Assembly: GCF_022869865.1 (NCBI RefSeq) | Contig: NZ_CP094984.1 | Location: 1,798,001 to 1,862,000 of the forward strand | DNA from: Arthrobacter zhangbolii | GTDB taxonomy: Bacteria; Actinomycetota; Actinomycetes; Actinomycetales; Micrococcaceae | Direction: 5' to 3' | DNA: 64,000 bases | Shown here: one piece after another, positions 55,176-62,232 of the stretch | Position numbering within the stretch: the stretch's first letter is position 1 | Layout of the letters: each line of letters starts with the position of its first letter | Notes under the pieces: model-generated | Database searches by the model: none | What the model was told of the DNA's origin: nothing | Seen by the model: only the letters and a program-made list of their open reading frames with translations | Made by a program: the position numbers and the translations under genes

Positions 55176-56506
55176 TGTCGAAGCTTAACGACGTCGTCGA
55201 AACAGTGACCGAGAAGGTCAGCAACGTAGTGGAGGAGGTCAAGGCGAAGGTCGGCTCCTCCGAGTCCAACCGCATCCGCATTGACGGCTTCACCGAGGAA
55301 GGCGAAAACCTTTCCCCGCTGAATGACGATTCCTCGCCCCTCGGCGGCGACAGCAGCAAGGCCCACAGCCACGGCGGCGGAGAGGGCATCCCGGACAGCT
55401 CCCGCGCCGGCCGGATGACCTCCTACCACCGGGCTGACTTCGGCAAACTGAACGGACGCGAAGAGGACTGGCGGTTCACCCCGCTTAAGCGCCTGCGCGG
55501 CCTGCACACTGCGGACCTGAACGGTTCCGCACCCGAGCTGGCAGTAGTGGCTCCGGACGGTGTGCTCGTGGAGAGCATTGCCCGCACCGATGCCCGCATC
55601 GGCTCGGCCGGTATTCCGGAGGACCGGGTGGCTGCGGCCGCCTGGGAGGACTTCAGTGAAGCCACCGCTGTGACCCTGCCTGCCGAAACCGTGGTGGACG
55701 GCAGCGTCACGCTGACCATCAACGGTGTCAGCAAGGATCCCGCCGCGCAGCACATTGTGATCACCGCGCAGAAGTTCTCCAAGGGTGTTGTGGTCCTGGA
55801 CCACAAGGGTTCGGCCGTGCTGTCCCAGAACGTGGAGATCGTGGTTGAGGACGGTGCAGAGCTGACCGTGGTCTCGGTCCAGGACTGGGACGACGACGCC
55901 GTGCACGCCTCCGCCCAGTACGCCAGGATCGGCCGCGACGCGAAGTTCAAGCATGTTGTCGTCAGCCTTGGCGGCGACCTGGTGCGCATCACGCCGTCGT
56001 CCAAGTTCACCGCCACCGGCGGTGACGTGGAAATGTTCGGCCTGTACTACGCCGACGCCGGCCAGCACCTGGAACAGCGTCTGTTCGTGGACCACGCAGT
56101 ACCCAACTGCAAGTCCCGCGTGATGTACAAGGGCGCCCTGCAGGGCCGCGACGCGCACACCGTGTGGGTTGGCGACGTCCTGATCCGCAAGGAAGCAGAA
56201 GGCACCGACACCTACGAGGTCAACCGCAACCTGCTGCTGACCGACGGCGGCCGTGCCGACTCCGTTCCGAACCTGGAAATCGAAACCGGACTGATCGAGG
56301 GTGCCGGCCACGCCAGCGCCACCGGCCGGTTCGACGATGAGCACCTGTTCTACCTGATGGCCCGCGGCATCCCCGAGGAAACCGCCCGCCGTCTGGTGGT
56401 CCGCGGCTTCCTCACCGAGATCATCCAGCAGATCAAGGTTCCGGCCCTGGAAGAGCGTCTCACCGACGCCGTCGAGCGCGAGCTCGAAGCCTCCGGAGCC
56501 TACTAG
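55175..56506 (+). CDS. sufD: Fe-S cluster assembly protein SufD
   Basis: A 443-residue SufD, partner of SufB. The right-handed beta-helix core and the C-terminal FDDEHLFYLMARGIPEETARRLVVRGFLTEII match the SufB/D family. The first 90 residues are not conserved core: an amphipathic, coiled-coil-like start (VVETVTEKVSNVVEEVKAKV) and an acidic, Ser/Gly-rich linker with KAHSHGGGEG. The ATG is coupled to sufB (TAATG). It is followed after about 106 bases by sufC. Confidence 0.95.
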   Translation: MSKLNDVVETVTEKVSNVVEEVKAKVGSSESNRIRIDGFTEEGENLSPLNDDSSPLGGDSSKAHSHGGGEGIPDSSRAGRMTSYHRADFGKLNGREEDWRFTPLKRLRGLHTADLNGSAPELAVVAPDGVLVESIARTDARIGSAGIPEDRVAAAAWEDFSEATAVTLPAETVVDGSVTLTINGVSKDPAAQHIVITAQKFSKGVVVLDHKGSAVLSQNVEIVVEDGAELTVVSVQDWDDDAVHASAQYARIGRDAKFKHVVVSLGGDLVRITPSSKFTATGGDVEMFGLYYADAGQHLEQRLFVDHAVPNCKSRVMYKGALQGRDAHTVWVGDVLIRKEAEGTDTYEVNRNLLLTDGGRADSVPNLEIETGLIEGAGHASATGRFDDEHLFYLMARGIPEETARRLVVRGFLTEIIQQIKVPALEERLTDAVERELEASGAY

Positions 56507-56612
56507 GACCTCACCGAAGGTGCCGGATCCTTCCGGCGCCTTCGGATGTCCCGCCTTCCATCCCCAAAGCTTAGTAACGCACCACAGGGTGCAAAGGAGA
56601 AAGCCAACTCGC

Positions 56613-57383
56613 ATGTCTACTCTTGAGATCAAGGATCTTCACGTCAGCATTGAGACCGAACAGGGCCGCAAGCCGATCCTGAAGGGTGTCAGCCTGACCA
56701 TCAACACCGGTGAGACGCACGCCATCATGGGCCCCAACGGCTCCGGTAAGTCCACCCTGGCCTCCACCATTGCCGGCCACCCGCGCTACACCGTGGACAG
56801 CGGCTCCATCACCCTCGACGGTGAAGACGTCCTGTCCATGAGCGTGGACGAGCGTGCACGCGCCGGCCTCTTCCTGGCCATGCAGTACCCGGTAGAGGTC
56901 CCCGGCGTCACCATGACCAACTTCCTGCGGACCGCCAAGACCGCACTGGACGGCGAGGCTCCCTCGCTGCGTCACTGGACCAAGGACGTCAAGGCAGCCA
57001 TGTCCGACCTGCGCATTGACGCCGACTTTGCCCAGCGCAACGTCAACGAAGGCTTCTCCGGCGGTGAAAAGAAGCGTGTGGAGATCCTGCAGCTCGAGCT
57101 CTTCCACCCGAAGTTCGCCATCCTGGATGAGACCGACTCCGGCCTCGACGTGGACGCGCTGAAGGTTGTCTCCGAGGGCGTCAACCGTGAGCACTCCAAG
57201 GGCGGCATGGGTACGCTGCTGATCACGCACTACACGCGTATCCTGCGTTACATCAAGCCTGACTTCGTCCACGTTTTTGTTGACGGCCACATCGCCGAGC
57301 AGGGCGGCCCCGAACTGGCAGACCGGCTCGAAGAAGAAGGCTACGACCGCTTCACCGGCGCCAACGCCGCAGCCGGCGCGTAA
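56613..57383 (+). CDS. sufC: Fe-S cluster assembly ATPase SufC
   Basis: A 256-residue ABC-type ATPase of the SufBCD complex. Walker A is GPNGSGKST (near 37-45), the signature is FSGGEKKR, and Walker B is FAILDETDSGLD. The LFLAMQYPVEVPGV region contacts SufB/D. The ATG at 56613 has AAAGGAG 14 bases upstream; an earlier open frame is not supported. sufT follows after 38 bases. Confidence 0.97.
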   Translation: MSTLEIKDLHVSIETEQGRKPILKGVSLTINTGETHAIMGPNGSGKSTLASTIAGHPRYTVDSGSITLDGEDVLSMSVDERARAGLFLAMQYPVEVPGVTMTNFLRTAKTALDGEAPSLRHWTKDVKAAMSDLRIDADFAQRNVNEGFSGGEKKRVEILQLELFHPKFAILDETDSGLDVDALKVVSEGVNREHSKGGMGTLLITHYTRILRYIKPDFVHVFVDGHIAEQGGPELADRLEEEGYDRFTGANAAAGA

Positions 57384-57421
57384 CTGATACACGCGACACA
57401 GAGCAGCTGAAGGAGCAACAT

Positions 57422-57751
57422 ATGAGCGACTCCGATCTGGCCCAGACGTCCCTGGAGGACGTCGAAGAGGCCCTCAAGGACGTCATTGACCCCGAACTGG
57501 GGGTGAACGTGGTGGACCTCGGCCTGCTCTACGGGCTGAAGTACGCCGACGACGGCGCCCTGCTCATCGACATGACGCTGACGACGGCGGCCTGCCCGCT
57601 GACGGACGTGCTCGAAGAGCAGACCGCCCAGGCACTCGACGGCGTTGTCGACGAGTGGCGTCTGAACTGGGTATGGATGCCGCCGTGGGGACCTGAAAAG
57701 ATCACCGACGACGGACGCGACCAGATGCGGGCCCTCGGCTTCAACATCTAG
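57422..57751 (+). CDS. sufT: metal-sulfur cluster assembly factor SufT (DUF59/MIP18 family)
   Basis: A 109-residue MIP18-like protein helping late steps of Fe-S protein maturation. The motif DVIDPELGVNVVDLGLLYGL and the Cys-containing TTAACPLTDVLEEQ are characteristic. It starts at ATG 57422 with AAGGAG upstream and ends the suf operon. The usual sufS (desulfurase) and sufU genes do not lie between sufC and sufT here. Confidence 0.93.
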   Translation: MSDSDLAQTSLEDVEEALKDVIDPELGVNVVDLGLLYGLKYADDGALLIDMTLTTAACPLTDVLEEQTAQALDGVVDEWRLNWVWMPPWGPEKITDDGRDQMRALGFNI

Positions 57752-57772
57752 CAGGTTCGCTGCACCATCCAC

Positions 57773-57811
57773 GAAGGGCCGCCACCGGAATCACTCCGGC
57801 GGCGGCCCTTC
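57773..57811 (+). terminator. suf operon terminator
   Basis: An 11-bp outer stem GAAGGGCCGCC/GGCGGCCCTTC, a one-base mismatch, and an inner CCGG/CCGG around a 7-base loop. It starts 22 bases after the sufT stop. The 3' side has few T residues. Confidence 0.7.
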
Positions 57812-57845
57812 TGCGTGTCGCGGCGGCGGCACACTCCGGCGGTGC

Positions 57846-57851
57846 TACGTT
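57846..57851 (+). promoter_or_regulatory. -10 box of the NTF2-like gene (leaderless)
   Basis: TACGTT six bases before the ATG at 57858. Confidence 0.4.
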
Positions 57852-57857
57852 CTCGCC

Positions 57858-58271
57858 ATGGGGAACACTATGGCCGGCGGGACCACGCATTTTCATGACC
57901 GGTATATCGACGCCTGGAATGAGGCCATGAGCACCGGGCGCAGCGCACCGATCGAGGAGTTCCTTTCCCCGGAGTATCACGGCTGGCTGGGGCAGGAGGC
58001 TGCTGCCACCGCCCCCTTTGATGCCGCCACCGCCCGGGAAGGCTTTGCCGGCACCGTGGCAGACATGCAGGGGTGTAGCGTACACGCGGATTTCCGCACC
58101 GTGACTCCGCGGGGGCGGGATGAGGCAGTTGTCTTCTATGAAATGACCTACCGCAGCGGCGCCGAGATCACCGGCCGAGCCCTGCTGCTGGAGTCATGGC
58201 GGCTCACGGACGGGGCGTGGCGGCTCTGCCGCGACTTCACGGAAGTGAATGTCGGCCAGCCCGCTGCCTGA
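57858..58271 (+). CDS. NTF2-like/SnoaL-type protein
   Basis: A 137-residue protein with the alpha+beta cone pattern of the NTF2 superfamily (helical N-terminus with YIDAWNEAMSTG, then strands ending RALLLESWRLTDGAWRLCRDFTEVNV). Such proteins may be small enzymes (SnoaL, ketosteroid isomerase) or binding proteins. No catalytic set was identified, so the function is unknown. It overlaps the following HAD gene by 23 bases, implying co-translation. Confidence 0.75.
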   Translation: MGNTMAGGTTHFHDRYIDAWNEAMSTGRSAPIEEFLSPEYHGWLGQEAAATAPFDAATAREGFAGTVADMQGCSVHADFRTVTPRGRDEAVVFYEMTYRSGAEITGRALLLESWRLTDGAWRLCRDFTEVNVGQPAA

Positions 58272-58890
58272 TCCTTCCCCGCGGGAGTCCGGCGGACCCT
58301 TGTACCTCTTCGACTACGGCATGGTGATCTCCACCGCCCCCACACCGGGGGACTGGGCGGCCCTGGAACGCGAAACCGGCCTGGACCTGGCCGCGCCGGG
58401 GAGTTCCTACTGGCGGCACCGGGAAGAGTTCGACGCCGGCCGGCTCAGTCCCGGGAGCTACTGGGCCAGGGTAGTGGGAACGCCGGCGGTGGACGCCGGC
58501 AAGGTCTCCACTCTGGAGGAGCTCGACGCCCGGCAGTGGGCACACCTGAACCCGGCGACACTGCGGGTCCTGGAGACGCTCAGCGGCGAAGGGGCCCGCC
58601 TGGCCCTGCTGTCCAACATGCCGGCCGGGATGGCGGAACGGTACCGGCGGGAATCCCGGTGGATGAAGTTCTTCCGCACCGCCTGGTTCAGCGGAGAGCT
58701 CGGCCTGCTCAAACCTGCGCCGGAGATCTTCGGGCACGTCCTGGCCGGGATGCATGCTGCGCCCGAAGACGTTGTCTTCATCGACGACAACGCGCGGAAC
58801 ATTGAGGCGGCGCAGAACCTGGGGATCCGGACGGTGCATTTGGGACCATGGACCAATCTCCTGCAGGAACTGGCGGACCTGCGGGACTAG
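58249..58890 (+). CDS. HAD-superfamily hydrolase, YihX-like
   Basis: A 213-residue HAD-IA protein. Motif I reads YLFDYGMVIS, with D-Y-G in place of the usual D-x-D. A similar D-x-G motif is found in the YihX branch (FDLGNV), known in E. coli as a glucose-1-phosphatase. Motif II is ALLSNMP, motif III is KPAPEIF and motif IV is VVFIDDNARNIEAA. The start lies within the NTF2-like gene. The substrate is unknown; loss of the second Asp may affect phosphatase activity. Confidence 0.85.
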   Translation: MSASPLPDPSPRESGGPLYLFDYGMVISTAPTPGDWAALERETGLDLAAPGSSYWRHREEFDAGRLSPGSYWARVVGTPAVDAGKVSTLEELDARQWAHLNPATLRVLETLSGEGARLALLSNMPAGMAERYRRESRWMKFFRTAWFSGELGLLKPAPEIFGHVLAGMHAAPEDVVFIDDNARNIEAAQNLGIRTVHLGPWTNLLQELADLRD

Positions 58891-58950
58891 CTGCCCCGTG
58901 CAGGACCGCCATTCGGGCGGGTCTGCCCTCCCTTAGAGGTTCGGCCGCTA

Positions 58951-58973
58951 GTTACCGTTACCGCCGTTAGTTA
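58951..58973. repeat. short GTTA-repeat tract at the metallopeptidase 3' end
   Basis: Four GTTA units with CC or CCGCC spacers, directly after and including the stop codon of the minus-strand metallopeptidase. The complement reads TAAC repeatedly and gives several in-frame stops. It could be random. Confidence 0.35.
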
Positions 58974-59861
58974 CAGCTCCGCTGCGCTGAAGGTATCGCA
59001 GGTCTCCAGGCTTCCGCCCTCGTAGCCCGCAAGGAACCAGGCCTGGCGCTGGTCGCTGGAACCGTGGGTCCAGGTTTCCGGGTTCACCCCTCCGGTGGCG
59101 GCGGACTGGATCCGGTCATCGCCCACGGCCGAGGCGGCGGAGAGAGCATCGCTGATGTCCCTCTCGGTAAACGGAGCGAGGAACGGCTCCCCGCCGCCGG
59201 GCGCGGGCTGTGAAGCCGCGTGGCGGGCCCAGAGACCGGCATAGCAGTCCGCCTGCAGTTCGGTGCGCACGGATGCGGACTCAGGGCCCTGCGGATCCGC
59301 GTTCCGGCCTGCGGAAGAGCCGGTGAGCTGTTGGACATGGTGACCGAACTCGTGAGCAACCACGTATTCCTGTGCCAGCGGTCCGCCGGAAGATCCGTAG
59401 TTGCTGACCAGATCGGAGAAGAAAGCAGTGTCGTAATAGGTTTGCTGATCAGCCGGGCAGTAGAAGGGGCCAACTGCACTGGTTGCTGAGCCGCAGGCGG
59501 TGGCGGTCCGGTCGGTGAAAAGCACCACGCCCGGCTCTGTGTATTCCGTGCCATAGTCCGCCAGGTACGGCGCCCAGAAGCTGTCCAGGCTCTCGGCCGT
59601 TCCCAGAATGCGGCAGTCCAGCCGTGCGTTGGCGTCCCCGCCGTTCAGGCACGTGTCGATACTTTCGGACTGCCCCTGCCCGGCGGCCACGGACCCGCCG
59701 TCGCTCAGTCCCAGGCCGTCGATGACATCCGAACCGAAGAACAGGGACAGGATCAGCAGCAATCCGCCGCCGAGGCCGCCGCCGACGGCGAGCCCCCTGC
59801 CTTTGCCCCGCCGGTCACTGACGCGCGAGGAATCCAGCTGTGCATTTTCGTTAAAACTCAT
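58971..59861 (-). CDS. neutral zinc metallopeptidase, YpfJ family
   Basis: A 296-residue membrane-anchored putative metallopeptidase. The N-terminal 30 residues are basic (SDRRGKGRGLAVGG), followed by one hydrophobic helix (residues 30-45). The Zn-binding HEFGHHVQ motif (HEXXH) lies near the middle, and QADCYAGLWA supplies a further ligand region. The FDUF2342-like/YpfJ label is from memory. It is divergent in direction from the HAD gene and lies nine bases after the EcfT stop. A GATAAT box seven bases before the ATG suggests a leaderless start. Confidence 0.88.
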   Translation of the reverse strand: MSFNENAQLDSSRVSDRRGKGRGLAVGGGLGGGLLLILSLFFGSDVIDGLGLSDGGSVAAGQGQSESIDTCLNGGDANARLDCRILGTAESLDSFWAPYLADYGTEYTEPGVVLFTDRTATACGSATSAVGPFYCPADQQTYYDTAFFSDLVSNYGSSGGPLAQEYVVAHEFGHHVQQLTGSSAGRNADPQGPESASVRTELQADCYAGLWARHAASQPAPGGGEPFLAPFTERDISDALSAASAVGDDRIQSAATGGVNPETWTHGSSDQRQAWFLAGYEGGSLETCDTFSAAEL

Positions 59862-59868
59862 GAACCCG

Positions 59869-59874
59869 ATTATC
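59869..59874 (-). promoter_or_regulatory. -10 box of the metallopeptidase gene (leaderless)
   Basis: Minus-strand GATAAT (one change from TATAAT) seven bases before the ATG at 59861. It overlaps the stop of the upstream EcfT gene. Confidence 0.45.
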
Positions 59875-60556
59875 CCCGGCCGTCAGCATGCTTCCGTTCC
59901 GGGACCCGTCTCTCCCGGGACGGTGACGCTTCGCCCAGGCCGCGTGCGGCGAGGGCATCTCCGGTCTGCCTGGCGTACGCCACTGAACGGATGACCACCG
60001 GCACCGTCAACGCCCGCGGATTGCGCTCCAGCCCGCGGGCCATTGCGGATTCCCGCACGTCCCTGGCGGACCCCAGCAGGAACGGAATGCTGCGCAGCAT
60101 CAGGGCCAGCGTGAGTCCAAACCGTTCCGGGTCGGCACCGGCAAAGCGCAGCGGCCGCGCCAGCGACACAAGCCCGTCCAGCAGCTCCTGGGGAGAGGTG
60201 GTGAGGGTCAGCAGCCGGGCGGCAACAACACAGATCACGATATTGCCGGTCACCAGCACCGCGGTTACCGGCCCGGCGGACCAGATCTGGAACGCACCGA
60301 GCAGCACCAGCAGCGGCCACATCAGCCGCAACGGCTGCCAGATCCGGCGCAGCAGCCCGGCTGCGGCGTAAAGCAGGGCAACCAGCACCGCGGCGGCACC
60401 CAGCACAGTGGGGGAGAAGAACACCAGCACCGTGACGGACAGTGCCACCAGCACTGCGGCTTTGGTCCACAGGGGCGCCGAGTGGACCAGGGAACATCCC
60501 TCCGTGTAGCCGCCAAGGAGGTCGGTTGCCGCCGCGCGGCCGGCCCGGCGCCTCAC
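59870..60556 (-). CDS. bioN: energy-coupling factor transporter transmembrane protein EcfT (BioN-like)
   Basis: A 228-residue EcfT-type membrane subunit with about five hydrophobic segments in the first 130 residues. The conserved SAMARGL (Ala-Arg-Gly) coupling motif is near residue 175, preceded by LALMLRSIPFLLGSARDVRE. The GTG start overlaps the ATPase stop (GTGA). With the ATPase and BioY it forms a biotin ECF importer. The symbol rests on operon context. Confidence 0.88.
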   Translation of the reverse strand: MRRRAGRAAATDLLGGYTEGCSLVHSAPLWTKAAVLVALSVTVLVFFSPTVLGAAAVLVALLYAAAGLLRRIWQPLRLMWPLLVLLGAFQIWSAGPVTAVLVTGNIVICVVAARLLTLTTSPQELLDGLVSLARPLRFAGADPERFGLTLALMLRSIPFLLGSARDVRESAMARGLERNPRALTVPVVIRSVAYARQTGDALAARGLGEASPSRERRVPERKHADGRG

Positions 60557-61263
60557 CGCACTCCGAGGGCCAGCGCCCGGTAGGCGGCTATGGCTTCCTG
60601 CGGACCGCCGTCGAACACCACCGAACCGTTCTCCATCACAATGACGCGGTCCGCGTCGGCGGCGAACTCCAGATCGTGCGTGGTGTAGATGACCTGTTGC
60701 GGGAGCGAGGAAAAGATCCCGCGAAGGCGTGCAGTGTTGCGCAGGTCAAGCAGCGTGCTGGGCTCATCCGCAACCAGGATGTCCGGCTCCACCGCGAGTA
60801 CGGAGGCCAGTGCCATCAGCTGGCGCTCACCGCCGGATAGGTCATAGATACTTCTGTCCGCCAGGTCCAGCAGGCCCAGCGAAGCCAGCCGGGCTTCTGC
60901 TGTGTGCCGCCTCGCGGCACGGCCCGGCACCGAGGCACGCAGTGACAGCTCGACGTCGTCCCTGCCGGTCGGCATAACCAGCTGTGAGAGCGGATCCGTG
61001 AAGACAAAGCCGACCCGGCGCCGCACGGCCGCACCCTTGTGAGCCGTGTCCAGTCCGTCCACGGTGACGGACCCGGTGTCCGGCAGGACCAAACCGTTGA
61101 GGAGTTTCAGCAGGGTCGATTTGCCGGATCCGTTGGCGCCGATCACCGCTGTGCGGGGGCCGGCCAGTTCCAGGGAGAACGGATGCAGAATGGGCGGCGG
61201 TTCTGCATCCGTTCCTGGAGATGCCGGCAGAACGCTGACGTCCTGCAGCAGGATCCGAGGCAT
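60553..61263 (-). CDS. bioM: energy-coupling factor transporter ATPase (BioM-like)
   Basis: A 236-residue ABC ATPase. Walker A is GANGSGKST (near 41-49), the Q-loop region is FTDPLSQLVMP, the signature is LSGGERQLMALA, and Walker B is ILVADEPSTLLD. The ATG overlaps the bioY stop (TGATG), and its stop overlaps bioN. It powers uptake by the BioY-EcfT pair. Confidence 0.9.
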   Translation of the reverse strand: MPRILLQDVSVLPASPGTDAEPPPILHPFSLELAGPRTAVIGANGSGKSTLLKLLNGLVLPDTGSVTVDGLDTAHKGAAVRRRVGFVFTDPLSQLVMPTGRDDVELSLRASVPGRAARRHTAEARLASLGLLDLADRSIYDLSGGERQLMALASVLAVEPDILVADEPSTLLDLRNTARLRGIFSSLPQQVIYTTHDLEFAADADRVIVMENGSVVFDGGPQEAIAAYRALALGVR

Positions 61264-61976
61264 CAGCGCCGTGTCCGGCGGCTGGCCGGGGCCATCCCGG
61301 GGAAGGCCTTGAAAACGCTGACCGCCACGGCTGCAGCCAACAGGTTCTTCAGTACGTCGCCGGGCCAGAAGGCCATGTCAGCGGCCAGCGCCGCGCTGAA
61401 GTCCAGGTGTGCGTTAACCATCAGGCCGGTGATCCCGGCCGGGTGGACCACAAGGAAACTGGTTGTTATGGCGGCGGCGAAAAGCCACACATACCGCGCC
61501 CGGCTGATCCGGCGCAGCACCACCGCGGACAGGACGCCCACAACAAATGCCGCTATGGGAAAGGACAGCAGGTATCCGGCTGACGGTGCGGCCAGGACTC
61601 CCAATCCGCCGCGGAACCCGCTGAACACCGGAAGGCCCGCCAGCCCGGCGAGCAGAAACAGCCCCACCGCTGCCGCACCGCGGCCGGGACCGAGAATCAT
61701 TCCGGTCAGCATAACGGCCAGGGTCTGGAGCGTCAGGGGCACACCGGCGCCCAGTGGAATGCCGGGAAGAATGGAGAACACAGCCGTCAGTGCAGCGAAG
61801 ACGGCTATCAGTGACAGGTCGGTGGGGGTCCAGGACCGTCGCGGAGCGCGGCGCTCCCGGCCCTGATGGGCACCTGCTGCCGCTTGTGCTCCGCCGTCGG
61901 GGGAGGTCTTTGCTGTGGCAGGACCGCTGCCTGCTGCGGGAGTTGGATCCGCCGCATTTGCCCGTGTGTTGTTCAT
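61263..61976 (-). CDS. bioY: biotin transporter substrate-binding component BioY
   Basis: A 237-residue BioY S-component with about six helices. The hallmarks VPLTLQTLAVMLTGMILGP and FSGFRGGLGVLAAPSAGYLLSFP (in parts) bind biotin. The first 50 residues are an Ala/Gly-rich cytoplasmic tail ending in basic HQGRERRAPRR. The ATG at 61976 has GGAAAG about seven bases upstream. It is the first gene of the bioY-bioM-bioN operon. Confidence 0.92.
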   Translation of the reverse strand: MNNTRANAADPTPAAGSGPATAKTSPDGGAQAAAGAHQGRERRAPRRSWTPTDLSLIAVFAALTAVFSILPGIPLGAGVPLTLQTLAVMLTGMILGPGRGAAAVGLFLLAGLAGLPVFSGFRGGLGVLAAPSAGYLLSFPIAAFVVGVLSAVVLRRISRARYVWLFAAAITTSFLVVHPAGITGLMVNAHLDFSAALAADMAFWPGDVLKNLLAAAVAVSVFKAFPGMAPASRRTRR

Positions 61977-62085
61977 CGCTGCACTTTCCGAAGTTGGAAG
62001 AAAACCGAACCGTCCCGCGTTCCGAACATTAGCGGCGCGCAGACGCGATTCCATTGGAGGTTTTCTACAAAACGGTCCGTGCGGC

Positions 62086-62123
62086 TAGACTGGGAAGGCT
62101 GTTCCGGCCAACAAGGCCTTCCC
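62086..62123 (+). promoter_or_regulatory. ABC-F gene promoter and leader hairpin
   Basis: TAGACT (62086-62091) could be a -10 box, with a weak TTCTAC at -35. Just after it an 8-bp stem GGGAAGGC/GCCTTCCC (62092-62099 with 62116-62123) encloses a 16-base loop. Transcription from here would give a structured leader of about 135 bases before the GTG at 62233. ABC-F genes are often controlled in the leader, but no attenuator is proven here. Confidence 0.4.
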
Positions 62124-62232
62124 AACCGGTCCCTGTGACCCTCCCCGCCTCGGTGGATTCCCACCCGGTACGAGGCCCGCGCCCCGCGCAGCGTCATCAA
62201 GCAACACCAAAAACCTTCGAAAGGTCCACTGA

